64,000 nucleotides of DNA. Source: Cerrena zonata (Eukaryota; Basidiomycota; Agaricomycetes; Polyporales; Cerrenaceae). Below the pieces are notes generated by a model. The model saw only the letters and a list, made by a program, of their open reading frames with translations. It had not been told where the DNA came from and did not search any database. The position numbers and the translations under genes were made by a program. Of this stretch, positions 23,846-35,771 are shown one piece after another. Where the stretch lies: positions 372,001 to 436,000 of the forward strand of contig JASBNA010000019.1 in NCBI GenBank assembly GCA_038087015.1, given 5' to 3'. Within the stretch, counting starts at the first letter, position 1. Each line of letters opens with the position of its first letter.

Positions 23846-25456
23846 TTAGAATAATGGGGCTACATGGTCCTGTGTGAATTCAATGCATTTATTCCCGAAC
23901 GTGCGTTTGATGTTTTGAGCTCCTAAATGACGAAGCTCATATGGTTTCTCTGGAGCTCCAGGTAGTTGTGAAAGTCGATGATTAATGAAGGCAGCAAGGT
24001 CTATAGAGAGAGAAAATGTTGTTATAAATAAGCCACAGGGAACGTACTACATGAGTGACTTACCACACCACACCGCCTGAGTTGGGATCTTCAACCTCCG
24101 TTTCGCATGAGCTAACATCGTGGCATAGTCATCCACAGCTTGCTCTATATCCTTCGGCCAGCCCCTTCCAAAGAATTCATTGTAGTCCTGTCTGGCATTC
24201 TCCACAGCGCCACCCCCAGCACCTCTGAACTTGAGCTGTGTGACGATAGTAAAGCGCTCCAAAAAGCTACAACGTGGAAGATCCGCAAGGAGAAGCGTAA
24301 GCCTCTCCATAGTCCTAATCACCCCATTCTTCGCTTCGTCCGGGACCAATCCACGTCGATACTCGTCTTTACACTTCTGAGGTGTCAAGTTGACGAGGAT
24401 GGTAAAACTGACGAGGTTTGGAGGTGGAATCCATAATCCGAAATCCATCGATGATATTCCATCCAGGACACCGACGACTAGATGTTGGATGTTAGACAAC
24501 ATGTTCGCCGAATATACGGAGAAACGGCGTAGTCTCTTGTGGTCGGTGAGATAGAGCTCGAGGGTATGAAGACTCGGGAGGTCTCCGATTCGAAAGAAAA
24601 ATTCAAAGGAGAATTTGAATTTGACTTGGGAGAGTTGGAGTGTTTGTAATTTGGGCATTTCGCCTGAGAGGATATCTCTGTCATTAGCAGATAGGTACTG
24701 CAAGCGAAGATGCTCGAGTTCTGGGAAGGAGAGTTTCAGGACTTTGGACCAATCGTGTCCTCCATACAGCGTAAGAACACGTAGGCGAGTGGTGAGGTTC
24801 TCCATGACACCCAAGTGTCGATCGAATGGAGAAATGTCCAATCTGTGTTGTTGAATGACGGTAAGAGTATCAAGAGATGTCGAGTGGTTGAGAATCGATA
24901 GGAACGTCTCAGGTCGTTTGTACATGCCCTCATCGTAAACGAGAGTAAGGTCTTTCGCAGTTCGCCATCGTGGGTGTTCCTCCAATACATTGTTCAGCTT
25001 GGCGGCCCGTTGATGCGAGAGGATCATAGGATGCATATATAGATGTTGCAATCCTACGAGATACCACGAGCGACAGACAAGAATGGCATTCCTTAGCGAT
25101 TGTCTGGAATCTCGAAAAGCCACTAGCTGTCTCTGAATGTGATACATGGTTTGGAATCCCCGAGACCACCTGAAATGATCTCGAGAGTCCTCATGCCCAT
25201 CATAATGAAATGGTGGTGTTTTGGACGATGAGATGGAGAGAAGGACGTAATATTCCAATATGAGCTCAACAATCTCGCCTGGTAGTCGTTGAGCGATAGA
25301 GGTGCGTGCAGGTTGTACCACCGCGTTGGTGTTCCGTGGCTGAACGACAGACTTTGATATCAGTTTCTTGAGGGCGGTAAGTTGTGTTATCAGTCCCGGT
25401 CGCATAATAGGAGACTGTCTGGAGCTAAATGGTAGGATATTCTGGAGGATAGACAT
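23846..25456 (-). CDS. F-box-like leucine-rich protein
   Basis: Two exons (25456-24064, 24000-23846; GTAAGT donor, TATAG acceptor, 63-nt intron) give 515 residues. An F-box-like start (IAQRLPGEIVELILEYYV) is followed by LRNAILVCRSWYLVGLQHLY, which is the usual second half of the motif (ASLVCRxW...LYR). The rest is leucine-rich (LTTRLRVLTLYGG, LKLSFPELEHLRLQYLS, MPKLQTLQLSQ) and fits the LRR-like substrate-binding region of basidiomycete F-box families. The predicted role is in SCF-dependent ubiquitination with an unknown target. The N-terminus before the F-box is basic and Ser/Val-rich. Frames and phases are intact. Confidence 0.75.
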
Positions 25457-26100
25457 TGCGAACTACGGAGAATATATGATTAGTATGAGATTTGCTTTAT
25501 CTCGAGGGGAGCGTACCATCATGGGTGACAACTCGTTCTGAAGCTGGCAGGACTGCAATGGATGATCAGCAGATAGTTATACAGCTCTCCTTGGCAACGG
25601 GAGTTCATTTAATGAAAATAGACAAAGAATAACCAATAACAAGGATACCAGGGCCTCCAGAGTGATGTGGCTTGAAGAATAAGGACCCGGCGTCTAAGAG
25701 ATGCCAATGTCAAAATGACCACAGCAATTAAACATGGTCGGCATGAGAGGATAGAACAAAAAAGCACTGTAGCAACAAGGGATAGGATTGGAGTGATACG
25801 ATGGCCGTATGAATTTGGAATACAATAGGGTGTTGATCACTTCTTCTGGAAGATTCGAGTCAACTGATTTGGAAGGTGTATCGCCAGCCTGATACAACCA
25901 AGTACAACAGCGGTTAGACAGTTGTGAGATGGGGCATGGGGTTATCCTTTCAGCGGTGATAGTGAGGGTGATTGTTAGCAACAAGAAGTTGAGAAGGTAC
26001 GTGGATCCTGATGTGAGGATGAGTAGATGGGTATGTGCCACTGCGGAAATGACCGAAAACATCGAAATAAAGAGATCCATCTATAATACACAAAGCAAAA
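25457..26100. other. Intergenic; one weak hydrophobic ORF rejected
   Basis: A minus-strand frame at 25694-26080 has a hydrophobic N-terminus but no homology I can name and lies directly downstream of the coiled-coil gene. It is probably 3' UTR. Confidence 0.35.
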
Positions 26101-26122
26101 TACTATAAATACAGTAAGATCA

Positions 26123-26924
26123 CTAGAAAAGTTCGCGCAATCTTGAGCTTCTGCGGAACACAAGTAAACAGATAATAATGCTTACTCTTCGGTGGGAATG
26201 CCCATTCGTGCCGTTCGTAATCTCTCGTGAGTGGGAGTGAGGAGGGGATACAGGTAGAGGTTCTGGCGGTGGAGGACCACCAGGTAGGTTTCGTCGTTGG
26301 AGGTCATATTGTGGAGGTACAGGATCAAGGCTAAGGTAATAGGATATATTTTCTTGAGATGGCGCTGCGATATCTACCGCGTCCAGAAGGAGACTACGCC
26401 AATGACAAAATGGCGAGATTGTTAGGCGTAGCAACAGAGGGAAGAGAGTTGAAGGGGACGTACTTGCATTCGTTTTGTAGCTTTCTGATCTTGTCATTCG
26501 CCACAGCTAATTGTTGTGCGTACGATACTTTTTGCTTGAAAGACCGAGGTTGAGCTATACCAATAGAGCAAGATGATGTTAAACTCACTGCAGTGACCGC
26601 TTCATACTTCTCCCTCAAAGCATTGAATCTAACATATACACAAGACCCTAAGTACACGTCTCTGGATGTGCACACTGATAGTCTTACTTGTCCTTATACC
26701 GAGTGCCCCTGGGAGCAGCAGAAGCCTATTAGAAAACGACATGTTAGATATATCACGCGTCACAAGGATATAGAGCTTACTTTTGGCCGATCATCAGCTT
26801 TCTCCTTTTCCATCGCTCTCGATGACTTGGTTGATGAATTTGACGGTGCTTGTTGAATGGGCCCAGGCTGAGCCTGAGGTCGAGGTGTACTGCTACCAGT
26901 TGATGTTGAAGGACCAGATTCCAT
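26123..26924 (-). CDS. Small coiled-coil nuclear protein, possibly INO80 subunit (Iec3-like)
   Basis: Multi-exon gene: 26924-26781, 26725-26688, 26628-26589, 26534-26464, 26393-26186 and a short, uncertain last exon. Phases agree throughout; introns are 54-70 nt. About 170 residues: a Ser/Pro/Gln-rich N-terminus, then a heptad-like helix (YKDKFNALREKYEAVTA joined to SYAQQLAVANDKIRKLQ), NECNLLLDAVD, and a Pro-rich tail with HSHSREITNGTNGHSHRR. The pattern of a central coiled coil ending in LQxExxLLLDxL recalls the fungal INO80 subunit Iec3, but this is recalled resemblance only. It could equally be another coiled-coil scaffold. The third intron uses an AAG acceptor. The stop is at about 26123 if the last intron is not spliced. 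Confidence 0.5.
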
Positions 26925-27187
26925 GTCTACGTATGTTGTGAGGGATCCCAGATGAAGGCAGAAGCCAAGAGCTCAGGAAAGAGAGGTCGAGCGTGTCACG
27001 TCGCGGATTGTTGGAATTGGGTTGGAGGCCAAATAAGGCAATGTGGCTGTGCCGTCTCTGGCGTTGTGGGATCCAGTAATATTAAATTGGTCAAGTCCTG
27101 ACATCCTCGGGCTCGAGCTCGTGCTTTCCTGCTTTTCGAAATTCTGCTTTGCAAATCGCTCCCTGTTCCTTTTCTGTTTTTAGTCTC
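26925..27187. promoter_or_regulatory. Divergent promoter region
   Basis: About 260 bp between the divergent starts of the coiled-coil gene (minus) and the proline-rich gene (plus). No specific element is recognised; a shared bidirectional promoter is inferred from the arrangement alone. Confidence 0.35.
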
Positions 27188-28338
27188 ATGTCTACTCGAG
27201 ACATACTGTTCTCAGGTCAAGGTTTGGGCTCATGACAGTCGTTTTGAAACAGCCGCGTACTTATTGCACCAATCGTCGTTCGCGAAGCGGCTTGTTTTAG
27301 CCCATCTGTCGCGAAATCCACCATCCGAACATGGGGAAAGCTAAATTAAACCTTGTAATATACCATGCATCTGATAGTCTCTCTAGAATCCCACGGAGGG
27401 ACGGTTTCTCGAACCCCGGAACAAAAGTCGATCGCAGACTTTTACTTTTGCGCTGGGAAAGAAGATCCCTGGCTCTCGAGGTGAGATTAAACATACTACT
27501 CCACTCTCTTGGAACTTACAAATGTATTCTTAGCCTACTGGAACATCCTATAGTTGTCGGTGCCATCTCTTGTCTTCCGTTCGGACTCTCACGCGAGCAT
27601 ACATCTAGGTATTCCACGCTGCATGGATAGATCGCTCTGCAGAAGCTAACTTTGCTTTATCACGCAATTACTTTATCCTCGATCGTAGGTACCTAATATA
27701 CTCCTTGCTATCTGATTCGCATATTTCTGTAGACTATGAGCCGGCTTCTCCTTCACCAATCGTCTTACCGCTAGCCCCTCCTCCGCGACCAGACAACAAG
27801 AAAGACGCGACGCCAAAGCGTGGTATCACCAGGAAACGATCTATGAATGAGATTCTGACTCCTGACAGCGATCGACGACCCCTCAAGAAACTCCGTGTAG
27901 CCGACACTCCCTTGCCTGAGCCTCGCAGCCAATCTTCCCCCATCAAAGAGTCTACTGTACGCTTCTCTTCGCCACCTATTCCAGTGCCCGAACATCCTTT
28001 CCTGCAAAGACAGAAGCCGAGCAAGAAGCCGAAGCACAAGTCTCTTGAACTCGAAATTGAGTTCACCAAGCAAGATATAAAGGCTTCAAAAACTCAGAGT
28101 TCCTCATCCTTGCGGTGTGTTTTCATCCAATAGTCTATTGTTATTCTTGCTCATTTAGATTACTAGACCGTGGAAGGACTTGTTGGAGAAGCATCAAGCT
28201 ATTTCTCCTGTCCCTCGTATCCCTGTCTCCGATGCCCTTGAAGCCCTGGAACACGTCTCTACTGGGTTATCTACTCGCTTTGAACCTGAACGCACCTATT
28301 GTGGACATTATTTTCGTTGCTTCCGCTTGCAAACCTGA
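27188..28338 (+). CDS. Unknown proline- and lysine-rich protein, probably nuclear
   Basis: The well-supported part is exon 27733-28114 plus exon 28167-28338 (52-nt intron GTGTGT...CTAG, phases match). It is rich in Pro, Ser and Lys with nuclear-signal-like clusters (KRGITRKRS, KPSKKPKHKS) and ends with an ordered stretch, SLRPWKDLLEKHQAISPVPR followed by DALEALEHVSTGL. The first exon is uncertain: ATG at 27188 with a donor at 27216 is in phase with the acceptor before 27733 and gives a sensible N-terminus (MSTRDILFSDYEPASPSP), but the implied intron of about 515 nt is far longer than others here and may hide further exons. I do not recognise the family. It ends 270 bp before ATP4 on the same strand. 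Confidence 0.5.
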
Positions 28339-28605
28339 TTCCTTCATTCAATTGTCGTCGATGTTTTCGCTTTTGTATCGCACTGTATTCTATAAGCATG
28401 CCCGTGAATTAATGTTGTACCCGCTGTAACTCTGTGAATAGGCAGGCAAATGTTTGCCATGCGTCTGAATCGAACGATGAGCATCGTGAAAAGTCGGATT
28501 GAACGCCGAAACGCGTTGGGCGGTATTTGGCTGTATTTGTTCCGGGTTGTGCCGTGCGCTCTGCTCGAGGTTTGCCAGCTTGCTCTGCACGTCTTCCAAC
28601 ACCAA

Positions 28606-29556
28606 ATGGCTTCTAGGATCGCTGCTAGCTCGCTGAGGGCCTCGGGTATGTTTTAAACATACATCTCATAAAAATGTAATTGAAAAGAGCTAACGATTGA
28701 TACCGAATAGCCTCAAGACTTCGACCCCAGGCGGTCTCTAACGTTTCTCGGGCTCTGGCTGCGTAAGTACCTCCGAAATTCATAGACACGACCTTCGATG
28801 ATTAATGAAGGTTGTGGATCATGTTGTTTACAGCCGAGGAATGTCCACCAACAACCAGCAACCCCCAGCGGAGCGTGCAGCTGAACTTGTTGACAAGCTC
28901 CCCTCCTCACCCAACCTCATCACCAAGACCGGTTCAGTCGTCCTTGGTACCGGCCTTCTCGCCACAGCCATCTCCCAGGAGCTCTATGTCGTGAATGAGG
29001 AGACCGTCATCTTCGGTGGTTTCTTGATCCTTGCTACTTTCATTGCCAAGGTACGTGTCTTTACCTCGATCATGCCTCGTGACATCGTGATTTTACTGAA
29101 CTTCTTGACATGATAGAGCATCCGGGAACCTTACCGTGAATGGGCTGAGGGTCACATCCAAAAGATCAAGAACATCCTCGACAGCTCGCGTGCTGAGCAC
29201 ACTCAGGCTGTCAAGGACCGTATCCAGTCTGTCGAGCAAATGAAGGATGTCGTTTCCATCACCAAGGAGCTCTTCGCCATCTCCAAGGTACGCTCGAACA
29301 ATTAAGCTGTAACTGCTCCATACTTATCAGTCGGGATTAGGAAACTGCTCGTCTCGAGAACGAGGCCTTCGTCCAGAAGCAAAAGGTCGCTCTCGCCTCT
29401 GAGGTCAAGGCCGTGCTTGACAGCTGGGTCCGTTTCGAGCAACAGGCTAAGGAGAGCGAGCAGGCTGAGCTTGTCAAGACTGTTATCGACAATGTCCTTA
29501 AGAGCATTCGTGATGAGAAGACTCAGAAGGATATCCTCGCTGGTGCCGTTGCCTGA
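28606..29556 (+). CDS. ATP4: Mitochondrial F1Fo ATP synthase subunit 4 (subunit b)
   Basis: Peripheral-stalk subunit of mitochondrial ATP synthase. It anchors in the inner membrane and holds F1 static against the rotating ring. Five exons (28606-28645, 28711-28762, 28834-29050, 29117-29287, 29341-29556) give 231 residues with all phases consistent. The N-terminus is a mitochondrial targeting sequence (MASRIAASSLRASASRLRP). Two hydrophobic segments follow (TGSVVLGTGLLATAISQ and VIFGGFLILATFIAK), then KSIREPYREWAEGHI and a long charged helix with SRAEHTQAVKDRI and SWVRFEQQAKESEQAELV, as in fungal Atp4. The stop comes right after DILAGAVA. It lies in a housekeeping block with no sign of disruption. 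Confidence 0.95.
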
Positions 29557-30338
29557 GGTTGAGCGTAAGTTGTTTTTGTATCTATAAAGGATACGTGATC
29601 TTGTTGGCTGATGATTATCTTTTCAGAACTCGTTAAGAGCAAATCCATCTAGATAGTACTTTAGGATCGCCGTCATCATCAATAAATTAGATTTTCTGAT
29701 GTTATAAGAAGCTCAAAACAGTCTGAAGTAGCCAGGTATGTGTGTCGGTATGATCTAGACTACGACGCCTTTCTCCTCCGTGCCCTCTCCGTCATCCCCA
29801 CGCAGATTCATAGTTGACTGCACATGCAATATCCTAGACTAGGTTCATCTAGAAACTGTTGGCGTTCATCTGCTCACTGCCACGCCAACAGTGTATATGG
29901 TTTAGAAGCACCTCACATCTACATACAGTTTTGAACCTTGTAGATGAGAACTGCGGCCGATACTTTTGGGGACTGTTTCTGACTGGTACACTGCGATCTA
30001 CAGCGCGGGTTTCACTGCGGTCTGACCAAGTGAGTCCAGATTTTTTCCTAAAGTACTCTACTTCCTGACGCTCTGCTTGAAATTTACTAGAGAGGGTAAG
30101 AGTGACTCTATTACATATACGCTGTTAAAGTTTGGTGCTCAGCGCTCATTGTTCAATTCGTGATTACAACCCCAACTATGTCAACTGTGGGCAGTGAGCA
30201 CGGCGCATGGTCTAAATCCTGCCGTGATGTCGTTACTCCCACCGAGCGCACGGACGTCCGTGCAGCCCTACTTTCTGTCGTATAAATAACAGTACCAAGA
30301 TAGTGTCGTTCCCTATCCTGGCTCTTTATATCTCGGTC
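29557..30338. other. Intergenic, nothing recognised
   Basis: Contains the ATP4 3' end and the promoter of the epimerase-glycosyltransferase gene. No RNA gene or repeat seen. Confidence 0.4.
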
Positions 30339-33300
30339 ATGGATTCTACACTGAAAACATTCATCCTCGTCACTGGCGGTCATGGCTTTATTGTATGTCA
30401 ATCTATACTTACTCGTCGATCTATCCTTGATATCTTACATTGTATTACTTTCAGGGAGGACATGTCGTCAAGACTTTGACCAACCAAGGACATCGTGTCC
30501 GAATCGCAGATATCGCCCCCCAATCTCACCAGCCTCTTATCTGCAATGCTGATATCTGTGTGGGTAATCTCTGTGACCCCGCCTTCTGCTCCCAAGTCGT
30601 ACGGGATGTTCATACCGTGCTCCATTTTGCTGCCACAATGGGCGGCATGGGTGCTATTCATGCTGCCAATGATTTTATCATATATCAAGAGAACCATACG
30701 ATGACGTTGAATCTCTTGAAAGCTTGCAAAGATGCAGGTGTGAAAAAGTTCTTATGGGCTTCTTCCGCCTGTGTCTATCCCGAGACTTTTCAGGATGGTT
30801 CAACTTCCGATGTCTCTTTGAAAGAATCTGATGCACGCGGGAAGGGCCCACCTACTCCTCAAGGTCTTTACGGTCTCCAGAAGCTCCACATTGAAGATGT
30901 CCTTCATCAGTTCTCAAATACGTTGGATATCCGTATCGCTCGTTTCCACAATATCTATGGACCTGGAGGTAGTTGGTTTGGAGGTAAAGAGAAAGCACCA
31001 GCAGCGTTGTTACGAAAGGCTTTCGCAGCGAAGCTTGCTGGTGTTTCTCCTATAGAGCTCGAAATCTGGGGTGATGGCAAGCAAAGGCGTAGCTTTTGCT
31101 ACATTGACGACGCTGTCGATGCCATTATTCTTCTTCTTCAATCGTCTTGTACCGATCCTGTCAACATCGGCTCAGAGGAGTCTGTCACTATCAATGAGCT
31201 TGCTGATATTGCTGTACGATGTGCTCAGTTGGATACTGAGCATGTCTGTTACAACCATCTCAGCGACAAGCCAGTTGGTGTACAAGCCCGTAATTCGAAC
31301 AACGATTTCGTCAAACGGGTTCTCAACTGGTCGCCCAAATTTTCTCTAGAGCAAGGTATGCATTGCACAGGAGAATGGATTCGAGCAGAAATAGAGAAGG
31401 TTCTTGTCCAGGACGATACAGCTGGTCGAATCCAGGCCTTGGGTCGATTTCAGAGAAGTGATGTTGTTATGTTATCGGAGGAGGCCATAACGTTTGCCAT
31501 TCTCCTGCCGATCACTTCTCGCGGCTCCAACGACCCCAACGATTGTCTCGAAAACCTGAAACAATTCGCACGATCTATCATACTGACTACTCAAGACGAC
31601 TTGAATCGGTTGGGGCAACGTTTTAGGTACCGAGTGTACCTTGCAATCGACGAGGACGACTTCTTCCTTCTCGGGCCTGGTGATATCGCTCAAAACCAAG
31701 CTGAGCTTGTTCTCCAAAGCTTGGGAATCCCTGACGTAACGTCTCTCATTTGCGACGAACCCCGCGGCGCCGTTTGCAACCTCTGGCGTATTTGTGCACG
31801 AAGGCTTGGGAAGATGGGTGCGATTACTTTACATTGATGGGAGATGACGTGACTTTGCAGGACGCAAACTGGATGAGTATCATCCATGATACCTTCAAGG
31901 AGCTTTCTACGGAAAGCAATCTTCCATCGGGATTCGGCTGTACTGCCTTCACCGATGTCACCTTCCCCGGGATGCCTACGTTCCCTATTATCCATCGACT
32001 TCATCTCGACATCTTCAACGGCAACGTAGTTCCTGCTTCTTTCATCAATCAAGATGGAGATCCCTTCCTTTTCCAACTCTATCGTCGCTGGGGATGTTCT
32101 GTCATGGTTCCATGTCGTGTCTCAAACGGGGTGGGGGGCAGCGATGCGGCTCGATACGAGAAACATCACGCTGTTGATTGGACTTTCAACACGTTAACGG
32201 ACGCCACTACAACCGCTGAGTCTTGGTTGCATGCGTGTAGTGTTACCGTCGATAGGAAATTGACATTGGACGTTGTTATTCCCTGTTTCAGGGTCAACAT
32301 GACGTATCTCGATGTATTTCTTCAGCTGAAGCCTTCTCCTACTTGCTCGACGATGTTCATTATCATTGTTGACGATCCATGCTCCCCGAATATCCACGAG
32401 TTGATGCAAAAATACGGAAGACGCGTTGACGTTCGGATTCGAGTCAATTCGGTGAACTCTGGTGCCTCTGCCTCACGAAACCGAGGTCTTGAGGAATCGT
32501 CTGCTGAATGGGTCTTCTTCCTGGACGATGATGTATCTCCGAAACCAGATGTTCTGATCGAGGCAGAGAAAGCTATCAGATCGTCTCCATCCGCTGCTGG
32601 ATTTGTAGGGAATACATACTTTCCCAGTGCCGACAGCATCTTCACCGCAGCCATCCACCTCGCCGGAGTCACATATTTTTGGGATATCGCAAACAAAATC
32701 CAAACAGACATACCATGGGGTGTTACGGCTAACCTGATTTCCCGACGCAATCTCAAGGACAACGTCAAGTATGATCTAATCTTTCCGAAGACTGGTGGAG
32801 GGGAGGATATCGACTTTTGTCGCCAGAAGCGTGAATGGTCCTTGGAGCATGGCGGCGTAGGATTCCAGGCCGCACCCGATGTTCAAGTTACCCACCCATG
32901 GTGGAAGGATGGTAAACGATCTTATTGGCGATTCTACATGTGGTCAAAGGGAGATGGTGCCCTCATCAAGATGTACCCGCAGTACGCATATCGGGATACA
33001 AGTCCCAACGGAGCCGAAGCCCTTTTCCTTTGTGCTCTTTTACTCGTCGTGGGTTTCATCCGATCAGCATACCTCCGGCAACCATCCCGACTCGTTGCCT
33101 GGTCAAGCAAGGTTTTTATCGCTATCCTCCTTGCACACATCCTTCATGACATGTATAGACACCTTGTTCGAGACAAGGAGCGTACGGAGAGTATCAAGAC
33201 CACCGTCTCCGGATTCAAATGGCTATTCGCAGTCATCGAAAGCACCTTCGTTAGGCTGTTCAGCGAGTTGGGTCGAGTAGTGGGCATCATCAAACGAGGA

Positions 33301-33438
33301 GAATATTATTGTTTAGGCAAGCGGTTTGATTGGTTCACAGGTAGATGGGGAGAAGGTCCGAAGAACGAGGAGAAGAAGAACAATATCCAGAGGCTCACAC
33401 TTTCTGTTTGTATCCTTGCCATGATGGTTTGCAAGTAG
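30339..33438 (+). CDS. Sugar epimerase-glycosyltransferase fusion (GME-like SDR + two GT-A domains)
   Basis: Exon 1 (30339-30392) and exon 2 from 30455. The first 330 or so residues are an extended SDR: TGGHGFIGGHV nucleotide loop, SSACVYP, YGLQK as the YxxxK catalytic pair, and RFHNIYGPGGSWFGGKEKAP, closest in memory to GDP-mannose 3,5-epimerase. A GT-like domain with LMGDDVTL follows. Then comes a family-2-type domain (LDVVIPCF, NSGASASRNRGLEE, VFFLDDDVSPKPD, TGGGEDIDFCRQ) and a C-terminal membrane segment (ALFLCALLLVVGFI). The SDR frame ends at 31837, while the GT frame is open from about 31747 to 33438. One missing T in a TTT run near 31785 joins them, giving about 1,012 residues. It could be two ORFs of a broken gene. 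Convergent with a methyltransferase-GT8 gene. Confidence 0.75.
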
Positions 33439-33564
33439 TCGTAAAGTTAGTAGTTTCCATACAAGTACAAGTACAACTTGTGTACATTTGAATACAAGAG
33501 ACAAGGGGAGTTTGTTGGTTATCAGTATTTCCAAATTGGAGAATTGCTACAAGATTTTACTCGT

Positions 33565-35300
33565 CTAAACATTCGTCGCCCATTGTTCAAAATCTTTCAC
33601 AGCCTTCTCCAAAGCCTTCTTCCTCTCCTCGATACGATATTCCTCGAATTCGGTGGATGACTTCCATCCCTTCCAGCCGGTCTCTTCAAGCACCTGCCAC
33701 CATTCCTCTGCATACGGATGCCCAGGAGCTCCAGCATATCCCCATGGCTTTGCCGTGAACGGTTGGACGTGTGGATTAAGCACGTCGACGAGATCAGGAT
33801 TAAGAGGTCCAGTGAAATGGACGATCTTGGGATCATTCATGTCCGAAAGCGTCAAGGTGTCTCGCTCCGGCGTATGATACTTGACATAAGTACCTAGACC
33901 CTGTGCATTCCATTCGAGGCTCAAAGGCAACCATTTTCCACAGAAATGGGTATTGAGCACATCTTGATCCAGGTATTTGGTACGTTGCATGTCTGATGCG
34001 AGACGACACAGCTCTGGGAATGATAAACGAGTCTGCGTGAGATCAATGAGGAGGACTCCGGCATTGAAATAGGGTGACTTCGATACGCTATCAGGTCCCA
34101 TGGGATATCCAACATCGGGGGCAGCCGCAAGGTGCTTACCCTGAAGGTCAATATCCCATAGTTCCCGAAGGTTTCCCCGTACCAGGATGTCTGCATCTAA
34201 GTAAAGTACCCTTTCGATGGGTAAAGCTGGTATCATGTCAATCTTGGCCCATGTTTGGCCTGCATGAGTGTGTATTCCGTCCGTAAGAGAGATAAAGACA
34301 ACAGTGACATCGTGGTCTTCGGGAAGGGAGTTGCGAAGGAGGTTCTTCTCTTGCTCCGACAAACCTAGATCAGCAACGTAGAACGTGATTCTACCAGGGG
34401 TGTGGATGACGCTACTACGCATAGCAACAGCAGCAGCCTTAGCGTAGGCAGAGTCTGCTGTGATCGCGATATGTATGCCGTATCCGAAGGCATCATGGTT
34501 GAGCCCCTTCTTGGGCGTGGATTCCTCTTTTACAAGGAACCCAATTCTCATGGCAGATGTCTTCCGTATAACCATTTGGTACTGTGAAGGGGATGACAGG
34601 ATCTCGTATTCTCCAGAATGGAGTTGTAGGAATGCATCGATACCACGTTTTGGATGGTGAATACTTTCTACGGGTTCCTTGTCCCAGTGGTAGTCGTCGA
34701 ATACCAATATAGCACCTTTTCGTGACAAACGCCACGCTAGTTCCCCATCCAAGAATGTATCGTCCGCTTCATGAGAGCCATCAATATAGACCCAGTCGAA
34801 ACCGGGCTCGGCTACTGATACTATCTCTTCCTGAAGCAAAGTCATCAATCCCGGAACACTGAATTCGTCCAGGATACGGAAGGGTTTTCCGGTCAGAGTG
34901 AGATTGTAGTGGATCTTGGTATAGCGTTCGCGACCAGCATCTGTGTTCATGAGATCGAAATGGTCGATGCAGACTATTTCTCCCCCATGAGCACATAAGC
35001 GATTGAGTGTAAAGACAGCGGAACGTCCTTCCCAAGATCCAATCTCTAAGGCCCGGGGCGTTGGGGATAACACGAGTGGGAAGAGTTTTTCCCAAGTGTA
35101 CTCGTTGGACGAGAACCAGTCTTGTGTTTCGGTGAACCGATATGGTGAAGTATCACCTATGTGAGTATCCTGAGGTCTCTATATGTTAGACTAAATGTAG
35201 AACTAGTACTAAGCTTTGTCCACGTACCATATTGACTACTGATAATGGAGGATGATGTTAGGGCAGCGAAGCAACAAAGCAGAAGGTGGATGCGGGCCTC
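33565..35300 (-). CDS. Methyltransferase-GT8 glycosyltransferase fusion, secretory
   Basis: The N-terminal half is a class I SAM-dependent methyltransferase (RALEIGSWEGRSAVF SAM loop; IVCIDHFD; DWVYIDGSHEADDTFLDGE; GAILVFDDYHWD), similar to the Methyltransf_24 type. The C-terminal half is a GT8 glycosyltransferase: IAITADSAYAKAAAVAMRS, the YLDADILV DxD motif, YFNAGVLLIDL, LDQDVLNTHF and KIVHFTGPLNP, all expected GT8 blocks. The main exon (35156-33565) is preceded by a 71-nt intron and an exon (ends at 35228) encoding a hydrophobic stretch (IHLLLCCFAALTSSS) that looks like a signal peptide or anchor. No in-frame ATG was found there, so the 5' end is incomplete. It faces the epimerase-GT gene, with stops only 126 bp apart. 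Confidence 0.8.
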
Positions 35301-35771
35301 CGTGTTACTAGTATCTAAAGGACATATAAGGTTTGATAAAGGCGTGCCTTTGCGCAGTAGAATGTCATGATGGGTTCTATGTTATTAGAGTTCTATCATT
35401 GTGAAAGTAGGGTCAGAAGTCGACCTCCCGGCGACTCGGATATAGCTATATACAAAGAAAACAATCTAACATGAAACTCACCAGGAGCTGGTAGGAAGAG
35501 AACTTGCCAACAGTGTAGCTGGAAAGAAGACAGAGCTCTTGTTATTCAGACATCATATATAGAGGTAACTTGGTACTACTTAGCATGTAGTCACTGGTAG
35601 TCGTAGTAGAACGCGCGAGCGCCACGAACTTACTTGGTCCCTAATTTTGGAAAGAATCTCAACCAGGCAAGCTATATTTTCTCGCTCAAATCAGAGTCCT
35701 TTTATTTTCTCGCCGTAATTCACTAAGATACAATCTCTGCATAGTACACTGATCGCTTTGAATCACACACC
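35301..35771. other. Intergenic, possible 5' exon of MT-GT8 gene
   Basis: An exon-like piece on the minus strand ending at a GTGAGT donor near 35485 could be the missing 5' exon of the methyltransferase-GT8 gene. Nothing else is seen. Confidence 0.3.

Noticed and set aside
25694..26080. 128-codon hydrophobic frame on the minus strand
   Set aside because: No homology recognised, sits in the 3' flank of the coiled-coil gene and does not connect by a good splice pair.
28390..28605. Minus-strand frame opposite the ATP4 leader
   Set aside because: Starts with a non-ATG codon and is antisense to the gap between two plus-strand genes; no domain.
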